From assembly GCF_002086455.1 (NCBI RefSeq), contig NZ_MVHC01000015.1, positions 32,624 through 96,623 of the forward strand: a stretch of 64,000 nucleotides of DNA, in the 5' to 3' direction. Positions 8,076-17,854 of this stretch are shown in pieces. The notes beneath the pieces were generated by a model that had not been told where the DNA came from, made no database searches, and worked only from the letters and a program-made list of their open reading frames with translations. This DNA is from Mycolicibacter algericus DSM 45454 (GTDB lineage: Bacteria; Actinomycetota; Actinomycetes; Mycobacteriales; Mycobacteriaceae). Numbering within the stretch: position 1 is the first letter of the stretch; every line of letters starts with the position of its first letter. The position numbers and the translations under genes are program-made.

Positions 8076-9196
8076 AGCGCGTGGCGGACGGGCTGACGCT
8101 GCACGCGGTGGTGGCCGAGCGCGGCCTGGACGTGCATATGACGGTCGCGCCGGGTGAGGTGCTCGCGGTGCTCGGGCCCAACGGCGCCGGCAAATCCACC
8201 CTGCTGCACGTGATCGCCGGCCTGCTGCGGCCCGACCCGGGCCTGGTGCGCGTCGGCGATCGAGTGCTGACCAACGCAGCGGCCGGGGTGCACATCGCCA
8301 CCTGCGACCGCCGCATCGGCCTGCTGATGCAGGATCCACTGCTGTTCCCGCACCTGAGCGTGGCGGCCAACGTGGCGTTCGGACCGCACAGTGGTCACCG
8401 TCGGTGGCGCCTTAGTCGGCGGCAGCCGCGCACCCGGGCGTTGGCGGCGCCGTGGTTGCGCGCCGTCGGCGCCGAAGAGCTGGCCGACCGCAAGCCGCGC
8501 CGGCTTTCCGGCGGCCAAGCGCAGCGGGTCGCGATCGCCCGCGCCCTGGCCGCCGAACCCGACGTGCTGCTGCTCGACGAGCCGTTGGCCGGGCTGGATG
8601 TGGCTGCGGCCGACGCGGTGCGCACCGTGCTGCGTGAGGTTATCGTCACCACCCGCCGCACCACGGTGCTGGTCACCCACGACCTGCTCGACGTGTTCGC
8701 GTTGGCCGATCGGGTACTGGTGCTCGAGTCGGGCCGGGTTGCCGAAATCGGTGGCACCGCAGAGGTTTTGGCCGCGCCTCGCAGCCGGTTCGGGGCGCGC
8801 ATCGCCGGTTTCAACCTGGTGGCCGGGGTGATCGAAAGCGACGGTGTGTTACGCACCCGGTGGGGCGACCGGTGGCACGGAATCGCCGACGACGGCCCGG
8901 GCGTCGGCCGGCCGGCCGTCGCGGTGTGTACACCCCGGGCGGTTGCGGTGTATCGGGAGCCGCCGGCGCACGGCAGCCCGCGCAACCTCGTCGCGGTGAC
9001 CGTCGCCGAACTGGACGCACGGGGCAGCGCGATCCAGGTACGCGGTGTCGACCAGCCGGACGGCGCACCCGGACTGGCCGCCGATATCACCGCCGAGGCC
9101 GCCGGCGAGTTGCGGCTCGCGCCGGGCGAGCCGGTCTGGTTCGGTGTCAAGGCGCAGGAGGTGACCTTGCGCGCGACACACCCCGGCATGGCGTAA
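8072..9196 (+). CDS. modC: molybdate ABC transporter ATP-binding protein
   Basis: Cytosolic ATPase driving molybdate import, 374 residues. Walker A is GPNGAGKST, the signature LSGGQAQRV, Walker [13 protein letters not shown] and the switch His is in [10 protein letters not shown]. The C-terminal ~100 residues form a mop/TOBE domain (ending in [12 protein letters not shown]) that binds oxyanion and can gate transport. The GTG at 8072 overlaps the modB stop (GTGA). A longer upstream frame is an antisense/other-frame artefact of modB. Confidence 0.95.
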   Translation: MKRVADGLTLHAVVAERGLDVHMTVAPGEVLAVLGPNGAGKSTLLHVIAGLLRPDPGLVRVGDRVLTNAAAGVHIATCDRRIGLLMQDPLLFPHLSVAANVAFGPHSGHRRWRLSRRQPRTRALAAPWLRAVGAEELADRKPRRLSGGQAQRVAIARALAAEPDVLLLDEPLAGLDVAAADAVRTVLREVIVTTRRTTVLVTHDLLDVFALADRVLVLESGRVAEIGGTAEVLAAPRSRFGARIAGFNLVAGVIESDGVLRTRWGDRWHGIADDGPGVGRPAVAVCTPRAVAVYREPPAHGSPRNLVAVTVAELDARGSAIQVRGVDQPDGAPGLAADITAEAAGELRLAPGEPVWFGVKAQEVTLRATHPGMA

Positions 9197-9233
9197 CTTG
9201 CGTAGCGGTCGGGACGCGGTAGGTTTTTCTGCC

Positions 9234-10175
9234 ATGAAGCAGGTGGACCTGACCTCAACCGCTCACAGGGGCATTCGGGCGGTGGCTGCGACGACGTGGG
9301 CCACCGCGATCGCCGGTGCGCTGGCATTCGCCATGGCGTCGCCGGCCTACGCGGACCCACCGCCGCCACCACCGCCGGCGCCGCCTGCCACGGCCGATGC
9401 GCCACCGGCCGACGCGCCGCCCCCCGCCGACGCGAACCCACCGGCGCCGGTCGCCGAACCGGGCGCACCCGAGGCGGGCCGGGTCGACGACGTGGCCGGC
9501 GGATTCAGCTACGTGCTGCCCGGCGGCTGGGTGCAGTCCGACACCAGCCACCTGGAATACGGATCCTCGCTGCTGAGCAAGCAGACCGGAGAGCCGATGC
9601 TGCCTGGGCAGCCCGCACCGGTGGCCAACGACACCAGGATCGTGCTCGGCAAGCTGGATCAGCGGCTCTACGCCAGCGCCGAGACCGACAACGCCAAGGC
9701 CGCCACCCGGCTCGGATCCGACATGGGCGAATTCTTCATGCCCTACCCCGGGACCCGCGCCAACCAGGAAAGCACCCAGCTGGCGGGCGGCGGCCTGACC
9801 GGCAGCGCGTCCTACTACGAGGTCAAGTTCACCGACCCGGCAAAACCGGTCGGCCAGATCTGGAGCGGCGTCATCGGTGTGCCGCCGGCCGACGGCGGCA
9901 CCGGCGCCCAGACCGAGCGGTGGTTCGTGGTGTGGCTGGGAACCGCCAACAACCCGGTGGACCGGGAGGCGGCCAAAGCGCTGACGGAGTCCATCCGCCC
10001 GCTGGCCGCCGCCCCGGCCCCGGTCGAGCCGGCACCCGCTCCGGCGCCCGGCATCCCGGGTATACCGGCGCCTGCCCCCGCGCCGGCTCCCGCACCGGCG
10101 CCTGCCCCCGCTCCGGCACCTGCTCCGGCCCCGGAACCCGCCCCGGCGCCGCCGGCACCGGCGCCCGCGCCCTGA
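9234..10175 (+). CDS. apa: Apa, alanine/proline-rich secreted fibronectin-attachment glycoprotein
   Basis: Secreted mannosylated adhesin (45/47-kDa antigen, MPT32/FAP family; Rv1860), 313 residues. A signal peptide ([18 protein letters not shown]) precedes a Pro/Ala-rich linker. The globular core starts at [14 protein letters not shown] and contains the fibronectin-binding motif RWFV ([11 protein letters not shown]). The C-terminus is a long Ala-Pro repeat tract, about 50 residues of near-perfect PA dipeptides that are sites for O-mannosylation. The ATG at 9234 gives the signal peptide; a 12-codon upstream extension has no support. It follows modC by 37 bases, the order seen in M. tuberculosis. 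The PA tract is repetitive at DNA level and may vary between strains. Confidence 0.95.
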   Translation: MKQVDLTSTAHRGIRAVAATTWATAIAGALAFAMASPAYADPPPPPPPAPPATADAPPADAPPPADANPPAPVAEPGAPEAGRVDDVAGGFSYVLPGGWVQSDTSHLEYGSSLLSKQTGEPMLPGQPAPVANDTRIVLGKLDQRLYASAETDNAKAATRLGSDMGEFFMPYPGTRANQESTQLAGGGLTGSASYYEVKFTDPAKPVGQIWSGVIGVPPADGGTGAQTERWFVVWLGTANNPVDREAAKALTESIRPLAAAPAPVEPAPAPAPGIPGIPAPAPAPAPAPAPAPAPAPAPAPEPAPAPPAPAPAP

Positions 10176-10231
10176 CGCAGCGGCTGGCGTAGTTTGCCGC
10201 GCCGCGGTGTGAAAACCGCTAGCCTGGCGCT

Positions 10232-10546
10232 ATGACTGCGCAAACATATGTGCTGGCGGCAACGGAATTCCTCGCCGAACGCTCGACGACGCTGACCAGC
10301 GTCGGCTGGATCGGCTACATCATCATCGGTGCCATCGCCGGTTGGCTGGCCGGCAAGATCGTCGGCGGCGGCGGCCGCGGAATTCTGATGAACATCGTGA
10401 TCGGTGTCATCGGCGCGTTGATCGGTGGTTTCCTGCTGAGCTTCTTCCTCGACACGGCCGGCGGTGGCTGGTGGTTCACGCTGTTCACCGCGACCTTGGG
10501 GTCGGTCGTGCTGCTATGGCTGCTGGGATTGGTGCGCAGAGGCTGA
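10232..10546 (+). CDS. GlsB/YeaQ/YmgE-family small membrane protein
   Basis: 104-residue membrane protein corresponding to Rv1861. Three hydrophobic helices with Gly-rich packing motifs ([34 protein letters not shown], a C-terminal [14 protein letters not shown]) are typical of the transglycosylase-associated/YeaQ family, whose function is largely unknown and stress-related in other bacteria. An N-terminal stretch of about 25 residues precedes the conserved part, so the start could lie a little downstream of the ATG at 10232. Confidence 0.85.
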   Translation: MTAQTYVLAATEFLAERSTTLTSVGWIGYIIIGAIAGWLAGKIVGGGGRGILMNIVIGVIGALIGGFLLSFFLDTAGGGWWFTLFTATLGSVVLLWLLGLVRRG

Positions 10547-10607
10547 CCCGACCTCCGGTCGCTGCGCGCACAATGTCGTCATGGGTGCGCAGTCTCCCGG
10601 GGTGACC

Positions 10608-11609
10608 ATGACCGCCTGGCGGGTGGATCGTCCCGGTCCCATCGCCGGCGGTCCATTGCACCGGGTCAGCACAGCGGTGCCCCGGCCGCAGCCCTCGGAG
10701 TTGCTGGTCGCGGTGCGCGCCTGCGGGGTGTGCCGCACCGACCTGCACGTCACCGAAGGTGACCTACCGGTGCACCGCGCCGGGGTCACCCCCGGCCACG
10801 AGGTGGTCGGCGAGGTCGTCGAGGTGGGCGCTGAGGCCGGCGGGGGCTTCGCCGTGGGGGATCGGGTCGGAATCGCCTGGCTTCGGCACACCTGCGGAAG
10901 CTGCCGCTACTGTCGCCGGGGCGATGAGAACCTGTGTCCGCGGTCGCGCTACACCGGCTGGGACGACGACGGCGGGTATGCCGAATTCGCGACTGTCCCA
11001 GCCGCGTTCGCCCATCACCTGCCCGGCGGCTACAGCGACAGCGAGTTGGCGCCGCTACTGTGCGCCGGCATCATCGGCTACCGCTCGTTGCAACTGGCCG
11101 ACCTGCCGCCCGGCGGCCGGCTGGGAATCTACGGGTTCGGCGGCAGTGCGCACATCACCGCGCAGGTCGCGTTGGCCCGCGGCGCCGAGGTGCACGTCAT
11201 GACCCGCGATCCGCAGGCGCGGGAGCTGGCGCTGCAGCTGGGAGCGGCCTCGGTCCAGGGGGCGGCCGACCCGCCGCCGGTGCGGTTGGACTCGGCCATC
11301 CTGTTCGCGCCGGTCGGCGAGCTGGTGCCGCCCGCCTGCCAGGCCCTGGATCGCGGTGGCACGTGCGCGATTGCTGGAATCCATCTGAGCGATATCCCGT
11401 CGCTGAACTACCAGCGCGACCTGTTCTACGAACGCCGGATCCGGTCGGTGACGTCGAACACCCGCGCTGACGCCCGCGAGTTCCTCGAGTTCGCCGCGGC
11501 GCACCACATCACTGTGACGACGCCGGAGTACTCGCTGGGCGACGCCGACCGGGCACTGGCGGACCTTGCCGCGGACCGGATCGCCGGTGCGGCCGTGCTG
11601 GTGGTGTGA
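10608..11609 (+). CDS. adhA: zinc-dependent alcohol dehydrogenase
   Basis: Medium-chain zinc alcohol dehydrogenase, 333 residues, corresponding to Rv1862. Catalytic zinc ligands are in [12 protein letters not shown] and [14 protein letters not shown]; the structural zinc tetrad is [15 protein letters not shown]. The cofactor domain has YGFGGSAH in place of the usual GxGxxG loop. The class resembles enzymes that oxidise primary alcohols with NAD. ATG at 10608 begins the conserved MTAWRV; in-frame ATG 10581 and GTG 10602 are alternatives with no better ribosome site. The stop codon lies inside a 39-base direct repeat. Confidence 0.9.
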   Translation: MTAWRVDRPGPIAGGPLHRVSTAVPRPQPSELLVAVRACGVCRTDLHVTEGDLPVHRAGVTPGHEVVGEVVEVGAEAGGGFAVGDRVGIAWLRHTCGSCRYCRRGDENLCPRSRYTGWDDDGGYAEFATVPAAFAHHLPGGYSDSELAPLLCAGIIGYRSLQLADLPPGGRLGIYGFGGSAHITAQVALARGAEVHVMTRDPQARELALQLGAASVQGAADPPPVRLDSAILFAPVGELVPPACQALDRGGTCAIAGIHLSDIPSLNYQRDLFYERRIRSVTSNTRADAREFLEFAAAHHITVTTPEYSLGDADRALADLAADRIAGAAVLVV

Positions 11610-11702
11610 ACCGCTGTGTTGATGCGGCGGTCCCAGCTTCGGCTCTCCTTCGTCGAGCCTTGCTGAACCGCTGTGTTGATGCGGCGGTCCCAGCTTCGGC
11701 TC
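11607..11702. repeat. pair of identical 39-base direct repeats between adhA and the CPBP protease gene
   Basis: Two identical 39-base units occupy 11607-11645 and 11664-11702, separated by 18 bases. Copy 1 starts at the adhA stop codon and copy 2 ends at the stop of the convergent CPBP gene. Each contains CCGC-N9-GCGG, and GGCTC at the end of copy 1 can pair with GAGCC at 11655-11659, so a folded bidirectional terminator is possible. The 18-base core GTGTTGATGCGGCGGTCC recurs inside the YceI gene at 39053-39070. Confidence 0.85.
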
Positions 11703-12468
11703 ACGCCGACAGTTGCCAGACCAGGGCGGCGGCGAGGGCGCCCACCCCGTTGAGCGACCAGTGCAGGGCGATCGGAGCGATGAGGCTGCCGCTGCGGCGG
11801 CGCAGCCAGCTGAACACGAAACCGGCCGCCCCGGTGGCCAGCACCGCCAGCGTCACGCCGGCCACCATGCCCAGGAACCCGCCGCCGAACAGCCGGGTGA
11901 ATCCGACATTGCTGCTGGTCAGTCCGAGCGATGTCGCCACATGCCACAACCCGAACAGCAGCGAGCCCGCCGCGGCGACCCCGCGGAAACCCCAGGCCCG
12001 GTGCAGTGCGCCGTGCAGCGCACCGCGGAACGCCAGCTCCTCGGGGATGACGGTCTGCAGCGGGATGACCAGCATCGAGGCCACCACCGCGCCGGACAGG
12101 GTGGCGTAGTGGTTGTTCAAGAACATCGGCCTGGTCCAGGGCAGTAAGGCGCCGACGGCGATCACCGACACCACGACCAGTACCGCCGCGGCGGCGTAGC
12201 CGACCCCGGACTTCCAGTGGGCGCGGCCCAGACCGAGCTCCGCCCAGCTCAGACCATTGCAGCGGACCAGGGCCACCAGACCGACGGCGACTGCGGGCAC
12301 CGTGGCCACCGCAGCCCAGGGCGTGGTGAAATGCGCGACCAGGTTGGCCATCACCAAGACCACCACGACGACGGCGACGTCGACGAAGGCGCGGAACTGG
12401 TTCAGCGCCGCGAGTTGTGACACCAACGGATGCCGCCCCCCGGACGCCGCGAAATCGTGGCAAGGCAT
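11701..12468 (-). CDS. CPBP-family intramembrane metalloprotease
   Basis: Polytopic membrane protein of 255 residues, corresponding to Rv1863c. The CPBP/Abi signature is intact: EELAFRG in motif 1 (PLQTVIPEELAFRGALHGAL), FGLWHVAT in motif 2 and the HWSLN motif 3 close to the C-terminus, all inside predicted helices. Family members are prenyl-protein-type CAAX proteases and other membrane proteases. Start set at ATG 12468 (MPCHDFAAS); GTG 12513 is an alternative. Convergent with adhA through the direct repeats. Confidence 0.88.
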   Translation of the reverse strand: MPCHDFAASGGRHPLVSQLAALNQFRAFVDVAVVVVVLVMANLVAHFTTPWAAVATVPAVAVGLVALVRCNGLSWAELGLGRAHWKSGVGYAAAAVLVVVSVIAVGALLPWTRPMFLNNHYATLSGAVVASMLVIPLQTVIPEELAFRGALHGALHRAWGFRGVAAAGSLLFGLWHVATSLGLTSSNVGFTRLFGGGFLGMVAGVTLAVLATGAAGFVFSWLRRRSGSLIAPIALHWSLNGVGALAAALVWQLSA

Positions 12469-12535
12469 TGGTCGGATTCTACGCGCGCTCGGAAGTTGAC
12501 GCAGTCCCGTCATTACGCGCGGGGCTCAAGAAAGC

Positions 12536-12946
12536 TCAGCGGGGCCCGTGGGTCGTGCACAGCACCCGCGCCGGGTCTCCGGTCGCGGTCTGTCGGCTGA
12601 CGACCTTCCCGTTGACGCTGACCGTGCAGCTCAGCGTGCCGGGGCCGGCACTCTGGGCGCTCACAGAGTACGACGCGGGAGTGGTCATGTTGGTCATCCG
12701 GCCGGTCAGCTCGATCGACCAGGGCAACGGGGCGTTGGTGGCGTGGGACTGACCGTTCTGGGTCTGGTAGGTGATGTAGCCGGCGACGCCGGTTCCGGTC
12801 AGGTCATAGCGGACCGGCACCAAGGTGAGGTCCGGGGTCGCGCCGGCCGGGGTGACCCCGGCGACGGTCGCCGAGGCGACGAGCACGCCGAACAGCAGCA
12901 TTGTCGCCTTGCGGGGCGTCCGGACCGGTGACGGGTGAACAGTCAT
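12536..12946 (-). CDS. secreted MmpS-like domain protein (orphan)
   Basis: 136-residue secreted protein. A signal sequence (ATMLLFGVLVASATVAGVTPAGA) is followed by a single domain that resembles the C-terminal, periplasmic-side domain of MmpS proteins: VRYDLTGTGVAGYITYQT, the LPWSIELTG strand, and a closing CTVSVNGKVV...VLCTTHG with two cysteines that could form a disulfide. No MmpL transporter gene is adjacent, so it is not a classic MmpS/MmpL pair. It starts 5 bases after the phosphoketolase stop, so it is likely in the same transcript. Function unknown. Confidence 0.72.
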   Translation of the reverse strand: MTVHPSPVRTPRKATMLLFGVLVASATVAGVTPAGATPDLTLVPVRYDLTGTGVAGYITYQTQNGQSHATNAPLPWSIELTGRMTNMTTPASYSVSAQSAGPGTLSCTVSVNGKVVSRQTATGDPARVLCTTHGPR

Positions 12947-12951
12947 GGCCG

Positions 12952-15357
12952 TCACCTTATCTCGCCGTCGGCGCCGGACACGTCCGTTCGCCACGTCCAG
13001 TCGGTGATCCGGGGGTCGTCCTCACCGTGCTCGCGGGTGTAGAGCCGGGCGGCCAGCCGGGCGTCGGCCATCTGCTGGCGCAGCAGCGCGCTGCGCTCGG
13101 CCAAACCCGGCACCCGGTCGATGACGTCCATCACCAGATGGAAGCGATCCAGGTCGTTGAGCATCACCATGTCGAACGGCGTGGTGGTGGTCCCGCGCTC
13201 GCGATACCCACGCACGTGCAGCTGGTCGTGGTTGGTGCGCCGATAGGTCAGCCGGTGGATCAGCCAGGCATAGCCGTGGTAGGCGAAGATCACCGGCTTG
13301 TCGCGGGTGAACAGGGCGTCGAACTCGCGGTCGGGCAACCCGTGCGGATGCTCGGTGGCAGGCTGCAGCCGCATGATGTCCACCACGTTGACCACCCGCA
13401 CGGCAAGGCCGGGCAGCTCCCGACGCAGGATGTCCGCGGCGGCCAGCGTTTCGAGGGTGGGCACGTCGCCGGCGCAGGCCAGCACCACGTCCGGCTCACC
13501 GGTGGCGGTGCCGGCCCACTCCCAGATGCCCAGTCCCCGGGTGCAGTGCGCCACTGCCTCGGGCATGTCCTGGTAGGCCAGTGCCGGCTGCTTGCCGGCG
13601 ACGATCACGTTCACGTAGTTGCGGCTGCGCAGGCAGTGGTCGGCCACCGACAGCAGGGTGTTGGCGTCCGGCGGCAGGTAGACCCGCACCACCTCGGGGC
13701 GTTTGTTGGCCACCAGGTCGATGAAGCCCGGGTCCTGATGCGACGCGCCGTTGTGGTCCTGGCGCCAGACATGGGAGGTCAGCAGGTAATTGAGTGAGGC
13801 GATCGGCCGACGCCACGGCAGCTCGCGGCTGACGGCAAGCCACTTGGCGTGCTGGTTGAACATCGAGTCGACGATGTGCACGAACGCCTCATAGCAGTTG
13901 AACAGCCCATGCCGGCCGGTCAGCAGATAGCCCTCCAACCAGCCCTGGCATAGGTGTTCCGACAGCACCTCGAGCACCCGGCCGTCGGGGGCCATGTGGT
14001 CATCGCCGGGTGCGGTCTCCGACAGCCAGACCCGGTCGGTCGTCTCGAACACCGCCGAAAGGCGATTCGAGGCGGTTTCGTCGGGGCCCAGCAAACGGAA
14101 CCGATCGCGGTTGCGGTCGATGACGTCGCGCAGGAACGTTCCCAGCACCCGGGTGGCCTCGTGGGTCTCGGTGGCCGGCCGGGACACCGGCACGGCGTAG
14201 TCCCGGAAGTCGGGCAGGTCCAGGTCGCGCAGCAGCAAGCCGCCGTTCGCGTGCGGGTTGGCGCTCATCCGGCGGTTCCCGCGCGGCGCCAGTGCGGCCA
14301 GCTCCGGCCGCAGCCGGCCCGCTTCATCGAAGAGCTCCGTCGGCCGGTAACCGCGCAACCATTCTTCCAGCTGCCTGCGGTGCTCGGGATCGGTGCGGGT
14401 CGCCGCGAGCGGCACCTGATGCGACCGCCAGGTGCCCTCCACCTGCTGACCGTCCACTTTTGCCGGCCCGGTCCAGCCTTTAGGGGTGCGCAGCACGATC
14501 ATCGGCCACACCGGCCGCATGGTCGAGCCGTCGGCGCGCGCGGCGCGGCGGATCGCCGCGATGTCGTCGAACGCGTCGTCGAGCGCGGCCGCCAGCGACC
14601 GGTGCACGACGGCCGGATCGTCGCCGGCCACGGTGATGGGGCGGTAGCCGTAACCACGCAGCAGCGCCTCCAACTCCGAATGCGGGATCCGGGCCAGCAG
14701 CGTCGGATTGGCGATCTTGTAGCCGTTGAGATGCAGGATGGGCAGTACCGCGCCATCCACGGCGGGGTTGAGGAACTTGTTCGAATGCCAGCTGGCGGCC
14801 AGTGGCCCGGTCTCGGCCTCGCCGTCGCCGATCACACAGGCCACCACCAGTTCGGGGTTGTCGAAGGCCGCGCCGAAGGCATGCACCAGCGCGTAGCCCA
14901 GCTCGCCGCCCTCATGGATGGAGCCCGGCGTCTCGGCGGCCACATGGCTGGGGATGCCGCCGGGAAACGAGAACTGCCGGAACAGTTTCCGCAGTCCGTC
15001 GCGGTTCTCCTCGATGCCGGTGTACACCTGGCTGTAGGTGCCCTCCAGGTAGGCGTTGGCGACCAGTGCCGGCCCGCCGTGGCCGGGCCCGGTGACGAAG
15101 ATGACGTCGGCGTCCCGCTCACGGATGACCCGATTCAGGTGGACGTAAAGCAGGTTCAGGCCCGGGGTGGTGCCCCAGTGCCCCAACAGCCGCGGTTTGA
15201 CGTGCTCGGCGGCCAGCGGTTCGGTCAGCAGCGGGTTGTCCAGCAGATAGATCTGGCCCACCGACAGGTAATTGGCGGCCCGCCAGTAGGCGTCGATGCG
15301 TGCCAGGTCGTCGTCGGGGAGTGACGGGGATGCCGGCGCCGTGGTCTCTGCACTCAT
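12952..15357 (-). CDS. xfp: phosphoketolase (xylulose-5-P/fructose-6-P)
   Basis: Thiamine-diphosphate enzyme cleaving xylulose 5-phosphate (and/or fructose 6-phosphate) with phosphate to acetyl phosphate plus glyceraldehyde 3-phosphate (erythrose 4-phosphate). 801 residues, the normal family length. ThDP/phosphate motifs are [21 protein letters not shown] and SWHSNKF; the second domain has [10 protein letters not shown], and the C-terminal domain YHGYAW. ATG 15357 (MSAETTAP) was chosen from the family N-terminus; the frame runs 154 codons further upstream but that is antisense to the CoA-transferase gene. No acetate kinase gene is beside it. A 456-residue antisense frame over this gene is a GC-bias artefact. 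Confidence 0.95.
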   Translation of the reverse strand: MSAETTAPASPSLPDDDLARIDAYWRAANYLSVGQIYLLDNPLLTEPLAAEHVKPRLLGHWGTTPGLNLLYVHLNRVIRERDADVIFVTGPGHGGPALVANAYLEGTYSQVYTGIEENRDGLRKLFRQFSFPGGIPSHVAAETPGSIHEGGELGYALVHAFGAAFDNPELVVACVIGDGEAETGPLAASWHSNKFLNPAVDGAVLPILHLNGYKIANPTLLARIPHSELEALLRGYGYRPITVAGDDPAVVHRSLAAALDDAFDDIAAIRRAARADGSTMRPVWPMIVLRTPKGWTGPAKVDGQQVEGTWRSHQVPLAATRTDPEHRRQLEEWLRGYRPTELFDEAGRLRPELAALAPRGNRRMSANPHANGGLLLRDLDLPDFRDYAVPVSRPATETHEATRVLGTFLRDVIDRNRDRFRLLGPDETASNRLSAVFETTDRVWLSETAPGDDHMAPDGRVLEVLSEHLCQGWLEGYLLTGRHGLFNCYEAFVHIVDSMFNQHAKWLAVSRELPWRRPIASLNYLLTSHVWRQDHNGASHQDPGFIDLVANKRPEVVRVYLPPDANTLLSVADHCLRSRNYVNVIVAGKQPALAYQDMPEAVAHCTRGLGIWEWAGTATGEPDVVLACAGDVPTLETLAAADILRRELPGLAVRVVNVVDIMRLQPATEHPHGLPDREFDALFTRDKPVIFAYHGYAWLIHRLTYRRTNHDQLHVRGYRERGTTTTPFDMVMLNDLDRFHLVMDVIDRVPGLAERSALLRQQMADARLAARLYTREHGEDDPRITDWTWRTDVSGADGEIR

Positions 15358-15414
15358 CTCTGCGATTGTCCGCGCCGAAGCGGACCCGCGGCAACCGTTC
15401 ATTACCCTGGCCAC

Positions 15415-17811
15415 GTGCTGCTGGAATCGGTTCGCGTTCTGGATCTGGCCGGTGGTGACGCCGACGCGGTCACCCGGTTGCTCGCCGACCTGGGGGCCGA
15501 TGTGCTCAAGGTGGAGCCTCCGGGCGGCAGTCCGGCACGCACCGCCGCCCCACTGCTGGGCGGCGTGAGCATCTCGTTCGCGTTGCGCAACGCCAACAAG
15601 CGAAGTGTCATCCTGGATCCGGCCGACGAACGGGACCGCCGCCGGTTCCAGGAGTTGGCGCGCACCGCCGACATCGTCGTGGACGGCGGCCCGCGCGGAC
15701 ACACCGCCGACCTCGGGGCCTCGCGGTTCGGGACCTCGTGCGGTGAATTGGCCGACCGCTACGGCCACCTGGTGACGATGTCGGTCACCGACTTCGGCAC
15801 GAGCGGGCCGCGTTCGCACTGGCAGGCCACCGACGCGGTGCTCTACGCCCTTTCCGGGGCGCTCTCGCGATCAGGGCCGACCAGCGGAACCCCGGTGCTG
15901 CCGCCGGACGGGATCGCCTCGGCGACCGCGGCGGTGCAGGCCGGCTGGGCGGTGCTGGTGGCCTACTACAACCGGTTGCGTTGCGGCGTCGGCGATTACA
16001 TCGACTTCGCCCGCTTCGATGCGGTGGTCACGGTGCTCGATCCGATCTTCGGTTCCCAGGGCCAGGTGGCCGCGGCCCGCCGCGGGGCGAGCCGCTGGCG
16101 TGGCCGGCCCCGCAACCAGGACGCTTACCCGATCTATCCGTGCCGGGACGGCTACGTGCGGCTATGCGTGATGTCGCCACGGCAGTGGCGCGGGCTGCGC
16201 GCGTGGCTGGGGGAGCCGGCCGCTTACGCCGACCCCAGATTCGACGTGATCGGTGAGCGGTTCGCGGCCTGGCCACAGATCAGCGTGCTGGTTCGTGAGC
16301 TGTTCGCCGAGCGGGACATGGCCGATCTGGTCACCGCCGGGCAGGCCCGCGGCGTGCCGATCGCCGCGGTGGGCGAACCGGCGCAGGTGCTGGCCGGTGA
16401 ACATTTCGCGGCGGCGCGGGCCGCGGTCAGCACCGACCTGGCCCCGGGTCTCCCGGCGCTGATACCGGCCGGCTATTTCGTGGTCGACGGGCACCGTGCC
16501 GGTTTCCGCACGCCGGCGCCGGCACCCGGTGAGGGACGCGCCGGGTGGCGAGCCCGGCCGGACGTGCCGGTGGGCGGCGGCACGGTCGGTGCGCGCCCGT
16601 TCGAGGGAGTGCGGATCGTCGATCTGGGCGTCATCGTGGCCGGCGGTGAGGCCAGCCGGCTCTTCGGCGACCTGGGCGCCGAGATCATCAAGGTGGAGAG
16701 TGCCGCCTACCCGGACGGGCTGCGGCAGACCCGCGCCGGATCGGCGATGAGCGAGTCGTTCGCCTGGACGCACCGCAACAACCTCGGGTTCGGCCTGGAT
16801 CTGCGCAGCCCGGCCGGCAAGGAGATCTTCGGTCGGCTGGTCGGCACGGCCGACGCGGTACTGGCCAATTTCAAACCGGGAACCCTTGCCGCCCTGGGGT
16901 TCTGCTACGAGGCCTTGCGCGGGATCAACCCGCAGGTGGTGCTTGCCGAGAGCAGCGCGTTCGGGGAGAGCGGGCCGTGGAGTGACCGGATGGGCTATGG
17001 CCCGCTGGTGCGTGCCACCACCGGGGTGACCGCATTGTGGACCGCTCCGCCGGGCCCGGAGGGCAGCCAGCGCGCGGCAGCGACCGGACGCCACCCGTTC
17101 TACGACGCCACCACCGTCTTCCCCGACCACGTGGTCGCGCGGGTCACCGCCATCGGGGCGCTGGCAGCGCTGATAGCCGGCCGGCGAACCGGCGCCGGAG
17201 CCCACGTCCATGTCTCGCAGGCCGAGGCCGCCGTCAATCAACTCGACACCGGCTACGTGGCACGGGCCGCGGGGCCGTCGATAGTGCCGGACACCGGACT
17301 GGACCTGGTCTGCCGGTGTTCCGGCGTCGACGAGTGGTGCGTGGTCTCGATTCGCACCGATGACGATTGGCGCCGTGTGGCAGCGGCATTCGGCGACGCG
17401 GCGTTGGCCGCCGACCCGCGCTTCGGCACCGGTGAGCAACGCAGCGCCCACCGTGCCGAACTCGTCGACCAGCTGAGCCGGCACACCGGTGAGTGCACTC
17501 CGGCCAGTGTCGGCGAGCTGCTGCAGGCGGCCGGGGTGGCGGCCGGGCCGATGAACCGGCCACCCGACATCGCCGAGGATCCCCAGCTGAGCCACCGCGC
17601 GGTGTTCGCCGACATGACTCATCCGCTCATCGAGCACCCGCTGCCGGCTGAAACCGGTCCGGCACCGTTCCGCAATATTCCGCAGGCGGCGCAACGGCCG
17701 GCCCCGCTGCCCGGCCAGGACACCCGTGTCCTCTGCCACACGCTGCTCGGGCTCGACGGGGACGACATCGAGCGGTTGATCGCCGACGGCGTGCTGTTTG
17801 CCGCGGACTAA
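15415..17811 (+). CDS. class III (CaiB/BaiF) CoA-transferase, two-domain fusion
   Basis: 798-residue protein made of two tandem family III CoA-transferase domains, like Rv1866. Domain 1 is about residues 1-370 ([29 protein letters not shown]), domain 2 about 395-790 ([31 protein letters not shown]). Family catalytic Asp candidates are in [11 protein letters not shown] (domain 1) and [11 protein letters not shown] (domain 2). Family members are usually separate interlocked homodimer subunits; the fusion would give a pseudo-dimer. Substrate unknown; formyl-CoA or acyl-CoA:carboxylate transfer is the family reaction. GTG start 15415, divergent from xfp with a 57-base gap. Confidence 0.88.
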   Translation: MLLESVRVLDLAGGDADAVTRLLADLGADVLKVEPPGGSPARTAAPLLGGVSISFALRNANKRSVILDPADERDRRRFQELARTADIVVDGGPRGHTADLGASRFGTSCGELADRYGHLVTMSVTDFGTSGPRSHWQATDAVLYALSGALSRSGPTSGTPVLPPDGIASATAAVQAGWAVLVAYYNRLRCGVGDYIDFARFDAVVTVLDPIFGSQGQVAAARRGASRWRGRPRNQDAYPIYPCRDGYVRLCVMSPRQWRGLRAWLGEPAAYADPRFDVIGERFAAWPQISVLVRELFAERDMADLVTAGQARGVPIAAVGEPAQVLAGEHFAAARAAVSTDLAPGLPALIPAGYFVVDGHRAGFRTPAPAPGEGRAGWRARPDVPVGGGTVGARPFEGVRIVDLGVIVAGGEASRLFGDLGAEIIKVESAAYPDGLRQTRAGSAMSESFAWTHRNNLGFGLDLRSPAGKEIFGRLVGTADAVLANFKPGTLAALGFCYEALRGINPQVVLAESSAFGESGPWSDRMGYGPLVRATTGVTALWTAPPGPEGSQRAAATGRHPFYDATTVFPDHVVARVTAIGALAALIAGRRTGAGAHVHVSQAEAAVNQLDTGYVARAAGPSIVPDTGLDLVCRCSGVDEWCVVSIRTDDDWRRVAAAFGDAALAADPRFGTGEQRSAHRAELVDQLSRHTGECTPASVGELLQAAGVAAGPMNRPPDIAEDPQLSHRAVFADMTHPLIEHPLPAETGPAPFRNIPQAAQRPAPLPGQDTRVLCHTLLGLDGDDIERLIADGVLFAAD

Positions 17812-17854
17812 CCCGATTCGACGGTTCCGCTGCGCTTCCGCAACGCCTGCTGGG

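Noticed and set aside
10060..10172. Short tandem repeats that could suggest a repeat array or CRISPR
   Set aside because: They are Pro-Ala codons of the apa C-terminus, in frame and without spacers.
13954..15324. Long plus-strand frame of about 456 codons
   Set aside because: Antisense to phosphoketolase, His/Gly/Arg-rich, no recognisable domain.
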